A stretch of DNA of 64,000 bases from Arthrobacter bussei (GTDB lineage Bacteria; Actinomycetota; Actinomycetes; Actinomycetales; Micrococcaceae). Location of the stretch: NCBI RefSeq assembly GCF_009377195.2, contig NZ_VJXX01000001.1, positions 620,001 through 684,000 on the forward strand, in the 5' to 3' direction. Position 1 is the first letter of the stretch; each line of letters begins with the position of its first letter. The translations under genes and the position numbers were made by a program. Below are positions 47,868-56,148 of the stretch, in pieces. Under the pieces are notes generated by a model. That model was given only the letters and a program-made list of their open reading frames with translations. It was not told the origin of the DNA and ran no database searches.

Positions 47868-48403
47868 GGCGCCTTCCGGTCCTGCATCGGGTCCTGCATC
47901 GGGTCCTGCATCGGGTCCTGCATCGGGTCCTGCATCGGGTCCTGCATCGGGTCCTGCATCGGGGTGTCCGTCCGGGTCGGTGGCCGGTCCCGGGGTGCGG
48001 CGTCCCGATGCCCGCCCTCCTGCCCGTCGGTCTGCCCGTCCGTCGGCCCGTACTTCCGGGAGAAGGCGTCCGTCCCGTTCCTGATGCGGTCGTCGGACTC
48101 CCTCATCCAGCGGGGCTGGAGGAAGCGTGGCACGAAGAAGCAGCCGAGCAGTCCCAGGGCCAGGCAGGCGGTCAGGACGAGACCGACCAGCCCGGCTGCG
48201 GGCTGCGGCAGGTCGAGCAGGGCGTCATCGACGGCGATACCCATCAGGAAGACGCCGATCGGCAGCATCGCCAGGCTGGGTTTGCCCGGCAGGAAGCCGT
48301 CCCCCACCACGAGGAAGGTCCAGGTCCGGCGGATCGTCGCGATGCTCGCGACGATGAGGAAGAGGCCCAGCGGGAGGGCGGTGAACAGGAGGATCGGGGA
48401 CAT
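47864..48403 (-). CDS. Membrane protein with a DPMQ repeat tail
   Basis: A 179-aa protein: three membrane helices at about 3-25, 45-70 and 72-95, then a charged cytoplasmic or external tail of 80 residues ending in seven copies of the tetrapeptide MQDP made by a perfect 12-bp DNA repeat. No function is recognised. It lies between the WXG-like gene and the LpqN-like gene, the latter overlapping its stop by four bases. Tail length should vary between strains because the repeat is prone to slip. Confidence 0.7.
   Translation of the reverse strand: MSPILLFTALPLGLFLIVASIATIRRTWTFLVVGDGFLPGKPSLAMLPIGVFLMGIAVDDALLDLPQPAAGLVGLVLTACLALGLLGCFFVPRFLQPRWMRESDDRIRNGTDAFSRKYGPTDGQTDGQEGGHRDAAPRDRPPTRTDTPMQDPMQDPMQDPMQDPMQDPMQDPMQDRKAP
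47881..47964 (+). repeat. Seven 12-bp tandem units inside a coding region
   Basis: CCTGCATCGGGT repeats seven times, the last with one change. Read on the minus strand it encodes MQDP units at the C-terminus of the membrane protein. The array ends shortly before that gene's stop. Confidence 0.92.
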
Positions 48404-48489
48404 CAGGGGCTCCGTGGGGCGAAGGGGCGGGCAGGATCACAGGGTCCTCGGCCGGGCGGCGGCGTCGGACGCTCGGCGGCGCGGCCAGC

Positions 48490-49845
48490 CTAGCCGAAGA
48501 CCGAGTCCCACCCGTCCGAGATCGCCCCTCCGATGTCGGACACGACCTCCTTGCCGGCGTCGTACGCCGCCTCCGCACCGTCCGCGACGGCGTCCTTGAC
48601 ACTCTCCCCGCCCAGCCAGTCGGGCAGTTCCTGGTCCGCGAGGTAGGAGATGCCCATGCCGACGCCGAAGCCGATCACCGTACCCACAGGACCGCCGATC
48701 ATGGTCCCGACGGCGGCACCCGTCATGCCCGCACCGACGTCGAACGCGGTCTTCGCTCCACCGCGCACCACGCCGAGTTCGGTGGCCCGGGCGCTCCGGT
48801 CCGCCTCGCTCATCTCCGGGTGCTCCACGAGCAGACGGTCGTAGGCCTTGCCGCGCTCGTCCGCGATGGTCAATCCCGCCATACCCACCGCGAGCACGCC
48901 GCCGCCGATCCTGATCCCCTTCAGCCCGTTCGGCAGCTCGCCGAAGGTGGGCCTCGGCGCCGCCGGATCGGGGATGCGCCAGTTGGAGGGGTTCGCGTCC
49001 ACTCGCGCCCGGTAGGCCGCTGAGGTGTCGTAGAGCCGTTGGTTCACCGACGGGCGCCAATCCACCGCGGGTACGAACCCGTTCCGCGTGTAGGCCTCGG
49101 ACACCGTGCGGCCGTAGTCGGGGTGGTCCGGGCTGCCGATGTGGACATCGCGACCGTCGATGGTCAGGTAGCGGTTCCCCGCGATCTCCGCCGGCGTGAG
49201 CGGCAGGTTCGGATCGAGGGGTGTGAACCTGAAGTCCTGCCACGGCATGGGGACCTGGCGGTAGGCCGTGATGTCGACGCGCTTGAACGTGTAGGTGCCC
49301 GAGTAGTTCGTTCCACCCGCGACGACCAGTCCCACCTCGGGTCCGCTCAGGGTGCTCACCGTGTCGTCGGTGGTGCCGTCGATGCCGTTGAGTGCAGCGA
49401 CGCACGCGAGGACCGCGTCGTCGTAGTCCTGCGCCAGCGCAGTGATGTCGTGCTGCAGCAGACCCTGCTGCATCTGGTCGACGTCCGAATCCGGATCGGC
49501 GGGGTCGACGCGTGGCGGGTCCGCCTCGAAGGCGGCGGCCTCGCCGAGCAGGGCTGAACGCCGGGCCTCGAGCTGGCGGACGGTGTCCGCGAAGGCCGTC
49601 AGCGCCGTCTTCGCCTGCGCGGCGGCGAGTTCGAGGACGTCCCCGTGGGGTGTGATGCTGCTGAACACCGCGAGGACGTCGACCTGCTCGGGTGCACTGT
49701 AGGAGGCGGACAGTCCCGACCAGGTGGTGGCCAGGCCGTCGACGGCGGCGCTGACAGCGGTCCCCGCTGTGGCGATCTCCGCGGCTGCGGCGTCGAGGTC
49801 GGCGGTCAGCGCCCAGTCGTCCAGGCCGCTCGTGTCGAAGCCCAC
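48490..49845 (-). CDS. WXG/LXG-like protein with a glycine-rich tail, candidate type VII substrate
   Basis: A 451-aa protein. The first ~110 residues form a helical hairpin with DLDAAAAEIATAGTAVSAAVDGLATTWSGLSASYSAPEQ, a WxG-containing turn as in WXG100/LXG proteins. A middle domain (about 150-300) has TYTFKRVDITAYRQVPMPW and is not recognised. Near 380-410 lies a glycine-zipper-like membrane segment, GAAVGTMIGGPVGTVIGFGVG. GTG 49845 is preferred over 49851 because AAGGAG lies five bases before it. It is four to six bases from the upstream DUF6507 gene, so they are coupled. A toxin role is speculative. Confidence 0.6.
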   Translation of the reverse strand: MGFDTSGLDDWALTADLDAAAAEIATAGTAVSAAVDGLATTWSGLSASYSAPEQVDVLAVFSSITPHGDVLELAAAQAKTALTAFADTVRQLEARRSALLGEAAAFEADPPRVDPADPDSDVDQMQQGLLQHDITALAQDYDDAVLACVAALNGIDGTTDDTVSTLSGPEVGLVVAGGTNYSGTYTFKRVDITAYRQVPMPWQDFRFTPLDPNLPLTPAEIAGNRYLTIDGRDVHIGSPDHPDYGRTVSEAYTRNGFVPAVDWRPSVNQRLYDTSAAYRARVDANPSNWRIPDPAAPRPTFGELPNGLKGIRIGGGVLAVGMAGLTIADERGKAYDRLLVEHPEMSEADRSARATELGVVRGGAKTAFDVGAGMTGAAVGTMIGGPVGTVIGFGVGMGISYLADQELPDWLGGESVKDAVADGAEAAYDAGKEVVSDIGGAISDGWDSVFG

Positions 49846-49847
49846 CG

Positions 49848-50195
49848 TCACTCCTTCGCGTCGTCGATGTCGAGGGAGGGCATCTCCGTCACCCGGGCGC
49901 GAGCGGTGTCCGCCATGGCGGCGTCCCCCTCCACATAGGCGTTGATCGCAGCACCCACACCGTTCACGGCGTTCTCCACCCTGGTCGCCGCGGCCTCGCA
50001 CTGGAGGACGAGCACGTTGTTCCAGAGGGCGATGAGGGCTCCGCCGATCTGCTGGCTGCGGGAGGCCGTCATCGCCGCATCGATCGCCGAGCTGAGGTCG
50101 GCGCGCGCGGTGTCGATCTCCGCACTCTCGGCCGTCACGCCGGCCAGCACGCCCCGGCATGCGGCCACGTCGATGTCGTACCCCGGTATCGCCAT
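49848..50195 (-). CDS. DUF6507 (WXG-type) protein
   Basis: A 115-aa helical protein with two long helices, the pattern of small ESX/WXG proteins that accompany type VII secretion: YDIDVAACRGVLAGVTAES, a middle QQIGGALIALWNNVLVLQCEAAATRVENAVNGVGAAINAYVEGDAAMA. DUF6507 fits, from memory of the family. ATG 50195 is preferred over 50201 because GGGGGA lies six bases before it. It is first in the cassette. No EccC-type ATPase gene lies in the window, so any secretion machine must be elsewhere. Confidence 0.65.
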   Translation of the reverse strand: MAIPGYDIDVAACRGVLAGVTAESAEIDTARADLSSAIDAAMTASRSQQIGGALIALWNNVLVLQCEAAATRVENAVNGVGAAINAYVEGDAAMADTARARVTEMPSLDIDDAKE

Positions 50196-50281
50196 ATCCA
50201 TTCCCCCATGCGTTCAGCTGCGGACGGCGGCCTGAGCGCCGCGTCCCTCCTGCACTCTAGGTGCTGATGCGGGTTCCGGGC

Positions 50282-50301
50282 GATGGGGAGAACTCCCCAT
50301 C
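50282..50301. promoter_or_regulatory. Perfect 20-bp inverted repeat in a divergent promoter region
   Basis: GATGGGGAGAACTCCCCATC has two 9-base arms and a 2-base centre. It lies 80 bases before the WXG-type cassette and 135 bases before the divergent ligase gene. The short centre suits a dimeric DNA-binding protein better than a terminator. Confidence 0.5.
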
Positions 50302-50436
50302 CAGTGCCACCGTCGAGACGGGGACGCATCGCTGCACCCGGCTCCGTCACTACACTGGGGACAGTCCTCCCTGCGACGGCGCATCGACGAGGCGTCCGCA
50401 CCCCTTCCCGTCCCGTCCCGTTCCAGGAGCGTCTCC

Positions 50437-51576
50437 TTGAAGATCGATTTCGCCCAGTCCGCGCAGTCCACCCTCGGCGTCGAGTGGGAGCTCGCCCTCG
50501 TGGACCGGTACAACGGCGAACTCGTCTCGGTGGCCGACCAGGTGCTGCGCGGGGTCAGCGCGAACCACCCCGAGCTCCAGGAGGACGAGGAGCATCCCCA
50601 CATCAAGCAGGAGCTGCTGCTCAACACCGTGGAGCTGGTCACGGGGATCTGCAGCACCGTGGCGGAGGCGAAGGAGGACCTCTCCCGTTCCCTCGCCGCC
50701 GTGCGGGAAGTGACCGACCCCATGGGCATCGAACTGTTCTGCGCCGGATCGCACCCCTTCAGCGCGCCCCGATCCCAGCCCGTCACGGACAAGGAGCGCT
50801 ACGCCAAGCTGATCGACCGCACGCAGTGGTGGGGCCAGCAGATGGTCATCTACGGCGTGCACGTCCATGTGGGCCTCGACGCGCGGGACAAGGCCCTGCC
50901 GGTGGTCGACGGCCTGACCAACTACTTCCCCCACTTCCAGGCGCTCTCGGCATCGTCCCCGTTCTGGGGCGGCGAGGATACGGGCTATGCGTCGCAGCGG
51001 GCCCTCATGTTCCAGCAGCTGCCCACCGCGGGACTCCCCTTCCACTTCGACGACTGGTCGGGCTACGAGTCCTACGTGCAGGACATGTCCACCACGGGCG
51101 TCATCGACTCCGTCAGCGAGATCCGCTGGGACATCCGGCCCGTGGGCAACCTCGGTACAGTGGAGATGCGCGTGTGCGACGGCCTCTCGACCCTGCAGGA
51201 CGTCGGGGCCGTCGCTGCCCTCACCCAGTGCCTGGTCCATGAGTTCTCGCGGGCGCTCGACGCCGGCGGCACCATACCCACCATGCAGCCGTGGCACATC
51301 CAGGAGAACAAGTGGCGGGCTGCCCGCTACGGTCTGGACGCGATCATCATCCTCGACGCCGACGGCAACGAGCAGCTCGTCACGGAGCACCTCGTCGAGG
51401 TCCTGAACCGGCTCGAGCCCATCGCCGCCGAGCTCGGCTGCAGCAGCGAGCTCGCCGACGTCGAGGACATCATGCGGCGCGGCGCCGGGTACCAGCGTCA
51501 AAGGCGGATCGCCGAGGAGAACGATGGCGACCTCCGGGCCGTCGTGCTCGACATGGTGGAGCAGTTGCGCGCCTAG
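50437..51576 (+). CDS. Carboxylate-amine ligase, glutamate-cysteine ligase type 2 (YbdK family)
   Basis: A 379-aa GCS2-family enzyme that joins glutamate to an amine such as cysteine with ATP. LGVEWELALVD at the start, a metal-binding Glu/His set in HIKQELLLNTVEL and YGVHVHVGLD, and RPVGNLGTVEMRVCDG are the family blocks. Members work in gamma-glutamylcysteine synthesis with weak activity, and the physiological substrate is often unknown. The start is TTG 50437 with AGGAGCG upstream. It is divergent from the WXG-type cassette. Confidence 0.9.
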   Translation: MKIDFAQSAQSTLGVEWELALVDRYNGELVSVADQVLRGVSANHPELQEDEEHPHIKQELLLNTVELVTGICSTVAEAKEDLSRSLAAVREVTDPMGIELFCAGSHPFSAPRSQPVTDKERYAKLIDRTQWWGQQMVIYGVHVHVGLDARDKALPVVDGLTNYFPHFQALSASSPFWGGEDTGYASQRALMFQQLPTAGLPFHFDDWSGYESYVQDMSTTGVIDSVSEIRWDIRPVGNLGTVEMRVCDGLSTLQDVGAVAALTQCLVHEFSRALDAGGTIPTMQPWHIQENKWRAARYGLDAIIILDADGNEQLVTEHLVEVLNRLEPIAAELGCSSELADVEDIMRRGAGYQRQRRIAEENDGDLRAVVLDMVEQLRA

Positions 51577-51604
51577 GGTCCGCGCGGCCGGTTCCGCCGA
51601 GGGT

Positions 51605-51659
51605 GCCCGCCGGTCGCCCGCCAGTCGGCCGCCGGTCGCTCGCCGGTTGCTCGCCGGTT
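51605..51659 (+). repeat. Five 11-bp tandem units between convergent genes
   Basis: The units are GCCCGCCGGTC, GCCCGCCAGTC, GGCCGCCGGTC and GCTCGCCGGTT twice. The array starts 28 bases behind the ligase stop and ends four bases before the stop of the small gene on the other strand. Confidence 0.85.
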
Positions 51660-51663
51660 GGCC

Positions 51664-51906
51664 CTATCGGCCGCCGGTGAAGCGGTCGTCGGTCGTCGGG
51701 TTGTCCGCGGGAGCATCCTCGAGGCCGAGATTCCCGGCGGCCGTCTGCGGGGACGGATCGCCGTCGGGCACGGCCTGGTTCGCGATGAGGTCGACCTCGT
51801 CGGCCGCCGTGAGGGGTCCGTCCTGGATCTGGCCGACGTCCGTCGGATCGATCCCCTCGGTGCTGCCCAAGTCCTTCAGGTGGTGGTTCTCGCTCGGCTG
51901 TTTCAT
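51664..51906 (-). CDS. Small acidic protein, unknown
   Basis: An 80-aa soluble protein rich in Asp, Thr and Pro, without helices or motifs that can be named (LGSTEGIDPTDVGQIQDGPL). It is likely disordered. The ATG at 51906 has no ribosome binding site but follows TACGCT by six bases, matching the leaderless pattern of other genes here. Coding status rests on that signal and codon composition. It converges on the ligase gene. Confidence 0.55.
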   Translation of the reverse strand: MKQPSENHHLKDLGSTEGIDPTDVGQIQDGPLTAADEVDLIANQAVPDGDPSPQTAAGNLGLEDAPADNPTTDDRFTGGR

Positions 51907-51912
51907 CAAACG

Positions 51913-51918
51913 AGCGTA
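51913..51918 (-). promoter_or_regulatory. -10 box of a likely leaderless promoter (80-aa protein)
   Basis: TACGCT on the minus strand ends six bases before ATG 51906. Confidence 0.4.
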
Positions 51919-52022
51919 GGCCGGAGCGCTGTCCGGCCGCAGGGCGGACTGCCGCCCACGACATCGTTGCACCCATCGGCTGTCTGTGGGAGGTGCCGGC
52001 CTCGAGACGGGAGGTGATGCGC

Positions 52023-52304
52023 CTAGGTGCCGGAGGTGCCGGGCGGGGTTGCCCCGAGCAGGGCGACGACCTCGGCGAGGACTCCCTCGGCTGCCGGACC
52101 GGAGCACGTCACCTGGACCATCTCTCCCGCTCCGAGGCCGAGGCCTAGGACATCCAGCAGCCGGGCTGCGTCGGCGGCGTTCTGCGGCTCGGCCGATCGG
52201 TGGAGGCGCACGTCGCAGCCCGACCCCTCCACGAGGTCCGCCATCCGTCGGGCGAGGGCGGCATGAAGACCGTGGGGATCACCGATGACCACCTCGTCCA
52301 CCAT
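52023..52304 (-). CDS. HPr-like phosphocarrier, atypical active site
   Basis: A 93-aa HPr fold: DPHGLHAALARRMADLV near the start carries the phospho-His, then four strands ending EVVALLGA. Two family landmarks are changed. The Arg two places after the His (HARP in normal HPr) is Ala (HAAL), and the Ser46 position used for kinase control sits in NAADAARLL with no Ser. It may be a poor PTS donor or a regulatory paralogue. AGGAAGG precedes the ATG at 52304. No enzyme I gene is adjacent. Confidence 0.75.
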   Translation of the reverse strand: MVDEVVIGDPHGLHAALARRMADLVEGSGCDVRLHRSAEPQNAADAARLLDVLGLGLGAGEMVQVTCSGPAAEGVLAEVVALLGATPPGTSGT

Positions 52305-52445
52305 GTCCTGCCTTCCTGCCCGGTCCGCTCGCGTCGCCGCGATGGGCTGCTCGCGTCCGTCCGGCGGGCCCACTGAGAAATCTACCCGCCTCCGCTGCAG
52401 GGATCGACCGAAGATCCGGCTCGAATCCGATGTTCCCCGGTCCGG

Positions 52446-54422
52446 TCAGCCGCCGGTGCGGACGACGACGTACCCGAAGGGCTGGAGTGTCACGCCGTCC
52501 AGGGCTCCGCCGCCCAGGACGTCCTCGCCGCGGAGGCCGACCTCCGCTGCGTCGGTCCCGTGGTTGATCACGGTCAGCAGCGAGCCACGCCGGATGGCTT
52601 CGACCGTCGGCGGCAGGTCGGGCAGCACGGGTTCCACGCCGGCACCGGCGAACACCTGCTGCAGCACCTGGCGCGCGCCGCCGTCGTCGGGGACAGTCGC
52701 GAGATAGTAGGCGCGGCCGTCCCCCCGGTCCGCGACGGTGAAGGCGGGACGGCCGTCCTCACGCCCGCCGTCGAACCGTGCCAGGACGTCGGCATCCACT
52801 GCGTGTGCCTCCTCCGCCAGGAGGGAGCCCTCGAAGGCGACGGCCTCACCCCGGACCCGCGCGTGCTGTTGGCCGGGACCCGCGGACCCCGGGGGCACCA
52901 GCGCGCCGAAGTCCTCGACGACGATCCCCAGCAGGTCCCGCAGCTGGGTACCGAAGCCGCCGGGTCGGAACCTGTCGTACTCGTCGACGACATCGGAGAA
53001 CGCCGTCACCAGCAGGTGCCCACCCGCGTGGACGAAGCCCTGCAGGTTGGCGGCGGCCTGCGCGGTGAGGAGGTAGAGATGGGGCGCGAGGACGACGTCA
53101 TACGGCGCGAGGTCGGCCGTCGGCGGCAGGAGGTCGACCTGCACATGGAGGCGATGGGCGGCGTCGTACCAGCCGCGCAGCAGCGACAGGTAGTCCAGCG
53201 GTACGGGATGGTCGGGGTTCTCGATCGCCCACCAGTTCTCCCAGTCGATCAGGAGCGCGACGCGCGCCGAGCCGTCGCCGGCCGGCAGATCGGGCAGGCT
53301 CGCGAGGGTACGGCCGAGGGCCGTCACCTCGCGCCACGTGCGCGTTCGCGTTCCGGCGTGCGGCAGCATGCCGGAGTGGAACTTCTCGGATCCGGCCCTG
53401 GACTGCCGCCACTGGAAGAACAGGATGCCGTCCGCCCCGCGTGCGACCGCCTGCATGCTCTGCGCGGCGAGCTGACCCGGTGCCTTCGGGGCATTGGTGG
53501 GCCGCCAGTTCACGGCGTTCGAGGCCTGTTCCATGAGCAGCCACGGCGTCCCCGGCTTGAGCGAGCGCATGAGGTCCCCGTGGAACGCCCCCTCCCGGAA
53601 ACTCTCGGGCTCGTTCGGGTCCGGGTAGAGATCGTCACTGATGACGTCGAGTTCCGCCGCCCACTGCGCATAGTTCACGGGCTTGAACGCGCCCATGAAG
53701 TTGGTGGTGACGGGCTGCGTGGCCCCGGCCGCCCGGATGATGTCCCGTTCCATCCGGTAGCACTCCAGGAGCATGTCCGAGGTGAAGCGGCGGTAGTCGA
53801 GCAGTTGGCCGGGATTGTGGCTGTACGGCGCGTGCCGCGGCGGGAAGATCTCCGCGAAGGTGCCGTAGCGCTGTGACCAGAACATCGTGCCCCACGCCTC
53901 GTTCACGGCGTCGATCGAGCCGTAGCGCTGCTGGAGCCAGCCGCGGAACGCATCACGCGCGGCGTCGGAGTAGTCCGTGTTCAGATGGCACCCGTACTCG
54001 TTGTTCACGTGCCAGAGCACCACGGCGGGGTGCCCGGCGTAGCGTTCGGCGATCCTCGTCACGAGGGCCGCAGCGAGCCTGCGGTAGGCGGGCGACGACG
54101 GCGCATAGTGCTGGCGGCTGCCGTGCCAGTAGGGTGTCCCGTTCTCGTCGGCCGCGAGCATCTCCGGGTAGGCGACGGTCGCCCAGGGCGGCGGTGAGGC
54201 CGTGGCCGTGGCGAGGTCCACGGCGATGCCGCCCTCGTGCAGCAGCCCGATGACGCGGTCCAGCCACGCGAAGTCGAACTCGTGCTCGGAGGGCTGGATG
54301 CGCGCCCAGGAGAAGATGCCGAGGCTCACCAGGGTGACGCCGGCCTCGCGCATGCGGGCGACGTCCTCGGGCCACACCTCCTCGGGCCATTGCTCGGGGT
54401 TGTAATCGGCGCCGTAGTGCAC
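52446..54422 (-). CDS. GH42 beta-galactosidase of the pectin locus
   Basis: A 658-aa enzyme like YesZ of Bacillus, which trims galactose from rhamnogalacturonan side chains. Acid/base Glu142 (WHVNNEYGC) and nucleophile Glu298 (LLMEQASNAVNW). It lacks most of the Cys cluster seen in the first GH42 here (LNTDYSD in its place). There is no signal peptide, so it is cytosolic. It is last in the operon SBP-permease-permease-YesL-GH42; the 164-base gap before it contains two tandem repeats. Confidence 0.93.
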   Translation of the reverse strand: MHYGADYNPEQWPEEVWPEDVARMREAGVTLVSLGIFSWARIQPSEHEFDFAWLDRVIGLLHEGGIAVDLATATASPPPWATVAYPEMLAADENGTPYWHGSRQHYAPSSPAYRRLAAALVTRIAERYAGHPAVVLWHVNNEYGCHLNTDYSDAARDAFRGWLQQRYGSIDAVNEAWGTMFWSQRYGTFAEIFPPRHAPYSHNPGQLLDYRRFTSDMLLECYRMERDIIRAAGATQPVTTNFMGAFKPVNYAQWAAELDVISDDLYPDPNEPESFREGAFHGDLMRSLKPGTPWLLMEQASNAVNWRPTNAPKAPGQLAAQSMQAVARGADGILFFQWRQSRAGSEKFHSGMLPHAGTRTRTWREVTALGRTLASLPDLPAGDGSARVALLIDWENWWAIENPDHPVPLDYLSLLRGWYDAAHRLHVQVDLLPPTADLAPYDVVLAPHLYLLTAQAAANLQGFVHAGGHLLVTAFSDVVDEYDRFRPGGFGTQLRDLLGIVVEDFGALVPPGSAGPGQQHARVRGEAVAFEGSLLAEEAHAVDADVLARFDGGREDGRPAFTVADRGDGRAYYLATVPDDGGARQVLQQVFAGAGVEPVLPDLPPTVEAIRRGSLLTVINHGTDAAEVGLRGEDVLGGGALDGVTLQPFGYVVVRTGG

Positions 54423-54438
54423 GTGGTCTCCTGTTGTC

Positions 54439-54465
54439 TGCCGGTGCTGCCGGTGCTGCCGGTGC
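54439..54465 (+). repeat. Three 9-bp tandem units
   Basis: TGCCGGTGC occurs three times, perfectly, just upstream of the start of the GH42 gene on the minus strand. Confidence 0.85.
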
Positions 54466-54488
54466 TACGGGGGATGCGGGTGGACTGG

Positions 54489-54554
54489 GTCGGATCAGGG
54501 GCGGATCTGGATCGGATCTGGGTCGGATCAGGGTCGGATCTGGGTCGGGCCTGG
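54489..54554 (+). repeat. Six 11-bp tandem units between yesL and GH42
   Basis: Units follow the pattern GTCGGATCWGG with small changes (GTCGGATCAGG, GGCGGATCTGG, ATCGGATCTGG, and so on). The array lies 32 bases behind the YesL stop, inside the operon. Confidence 0.9.
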
Positions 54555-54586
54555 GGCGGTGCGACCGGGACGGTGCGCCGGGCGCG

Positions 54587-55231
54587 TCAGGAGCGCCTCC
54601 GGCGCTCCCGCACAGACGTCGCGAGGGCCGCGAAGACGAGGCAGCCCACACCCGGGACGATCAGCGGCGGAAGTTGCCAGGTGACCACGGCGGTGAGGAC
54701 GACGGCGGCGGCGAGCCACAGGATCCCCGCCGGGTCCTGGCGCGCGTCGCTGAGCCAGTGGCGCGCCGCGATGCGCCAGGACCGCGTCGCGTACCAGCGC
54801 GCAGTGGTGCCCGCGAGGCCGCACAGCAGCCCGACGAGGAGCAGGATCCCGGCCCCGAGCACGAGGGGCCCGCCGGGCAGGAGGCCCGAGCCGGCGACGA
54901 CGATGTCCAGCAGGAGCAGCGCGGCCGCGACGAGCACGCCGATCCCCGCCTGCCAGCCGGTGCGCAGCGCTGCGCTGAAGTCAGCCAGGAACTGCCGCAC
55001 GGTCGAGTCCTCCGCACGGAGGAAGCGGTGGAGGTGCGCGGACCCGGCCGCGAGGGACGCCGGGAGCGTGATGATCCCGAGCGCGGCGACACAGCACAGG
55101 ACGCCGACCCAGAGCACCTCGCCGAACAGGGCGAACCTCGCCGTCGCACCGGGCCAGCGCACGGCGCTGCCGTCGCGGACGGCCGAAAGACGCCCGCGCT
55201 CGGCTGCAACGTCCCGCCGGCCCCGGGTCAT
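54587..55231 (-). CDS. YesL/DUF624 membrane protein
   Basis: A 214-aa membrane protein with about five helices; the block LWVGVLCCVAALGIITLPASLAAGSAHLHRFL fits the YesL family, found in many bacterial pectin and xylan transport operons. Its job is unknown. The ATG overlaps the stop of the second permease (ATGA). Its place matches Bacillus yesL next to the yesO-P-Q transporter. Confidence 0.85.
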   Translation of the reverse strand: MTRGRRDVAAERGRLSAVRDGSAVRWPGATARFALFGEVLWVGVLCCVAALGIITLPASLAAGSAHLHRFLRAEDSTVRQFLADFSAALRTGWQAGIGVLVAAALLLLDIVVAGSGLLPGGPLVLGAGILLLVGLLCGLAGTTARWYATRSWRIAARHWLSDARQDPAGILWLAAAVVLTAVVTWQLPPLIVPGVGCLVFAALATSVRERRRRS

Positions 55232-56148
55232 CCCTTCAGGCCCTGGGTGGCGACGCCGTCCACGAGGAACCGCTGGAAGATGATGAAGAACAGCATGACC
55301 GGGAGCAGCGCCAGCACCGAGATGGCGATCGTGGCGCCGTAGTCCGACGTGCTCGTCTGGTCGTTGAAGATGTTCAGTGCCAGCGGCAGGGGGTACTTGT
55401 CCGGCGAGTTCAGGTACAGGAGCGGACCGAGGAAGTCGTTCCAGCTCCAGATGAACGCGAAGATCGACGACGTGATCAGGGCCGGCTTGATGAGCGGCAG
55501 CGTGATGGACAGGAAGATCCGCCCGTGGCCGCAGCCGTCGATGCGCGCGGCCTCGTCGAGCTCACGGGGCAGGTTGCGGATGAACTGCACCATCAGGAAG
55601 ACGAAGAACGCCTCGGTGGCGAGGAACTTGCCGGCGAGCAGCGGCCAGAAGGTGTCGATCAGGCCGAGGTTCCGGAAGATGATGTACTGCGGGATGATCA
55701 GCACGTGGAACGGCAGGAGCAGCGTCCCGATCATGGCGGCGAACAGGATCTTGCTGCCCTTGAAGGTGATGCGCGAGAACGCGTAGGCGGCCATCGACGA
55801 GGAGATCACGGTACCGATCACTGCGCCGACGGCGAGGATGAGCGAGTTCAGGAAGAACTTCCACGTGGGGATGCCGGCGATGCCCTGCATGACCTTCACG
55901 AAGTTGTCGAAGGTGGGGTTCTCCGGGAGGAGCCCCTGGTTGCTGCCGAACTCCGCATTGGGCTTGAACGACGCCGAGAACATCCACAGGAGCGGGTAGA
56001 GGACGACAGCCGTCAGCGCCGCGATCCCTACGATCCAGAGTGCTGTCGGGAGGTGGCGGCGCATGGGCCGCCGGCGGGGGCCGGACTGCCTCCGGTGGTC
56101 CGGGTCCACCGGCACCGGGACGGCAGGGTTCGATTCGATCGTGGTCAC
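55228..56148 (-). CDS. Pectin-locus ABC permease 2 (YesQ-like)
   Basis: A 306-aa MalG-type permease. A basic lead, then six helices with EAA loop ELDEAARIDGCGHGRIFLSITLPLIKP. The GTG at 56148 overlaps the preceding permease gene (GTGA), so the longer open frame upstream is not used. It pairs with permease 1 to import a rhamnogalacturonan-derived oligosaccharide; the ATPase must come from elsewhere. Confidence 0.92.
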   Translation of the reverse strand: MTTIESNPAVPVPVDPDHRRQSGPRRRPMRRHLPTALWIVGIAALTAVVLYPLLWMFSASFKPNAEFGSNQGLLPENPTFDNFVKVMQGIAGIPTWKFFLNSLILAVGAVIGTVISSSMAAYAFSRITFKGSKILFAAMIGTLLLPFHVLIIPQYIIFRNLGLIDTFWPLLAGKFLATEAFFVFLMVQFIRNLPRELDEAARIDGCGHGRIFLSITLPLIKPALITSSIFAFIWSWNDFLGPLLYLNSPDKYPLPLALNIFNDQTSTSDYGATIAISVLALLPVMLFFIIFQRFLVDGVATQGLKG

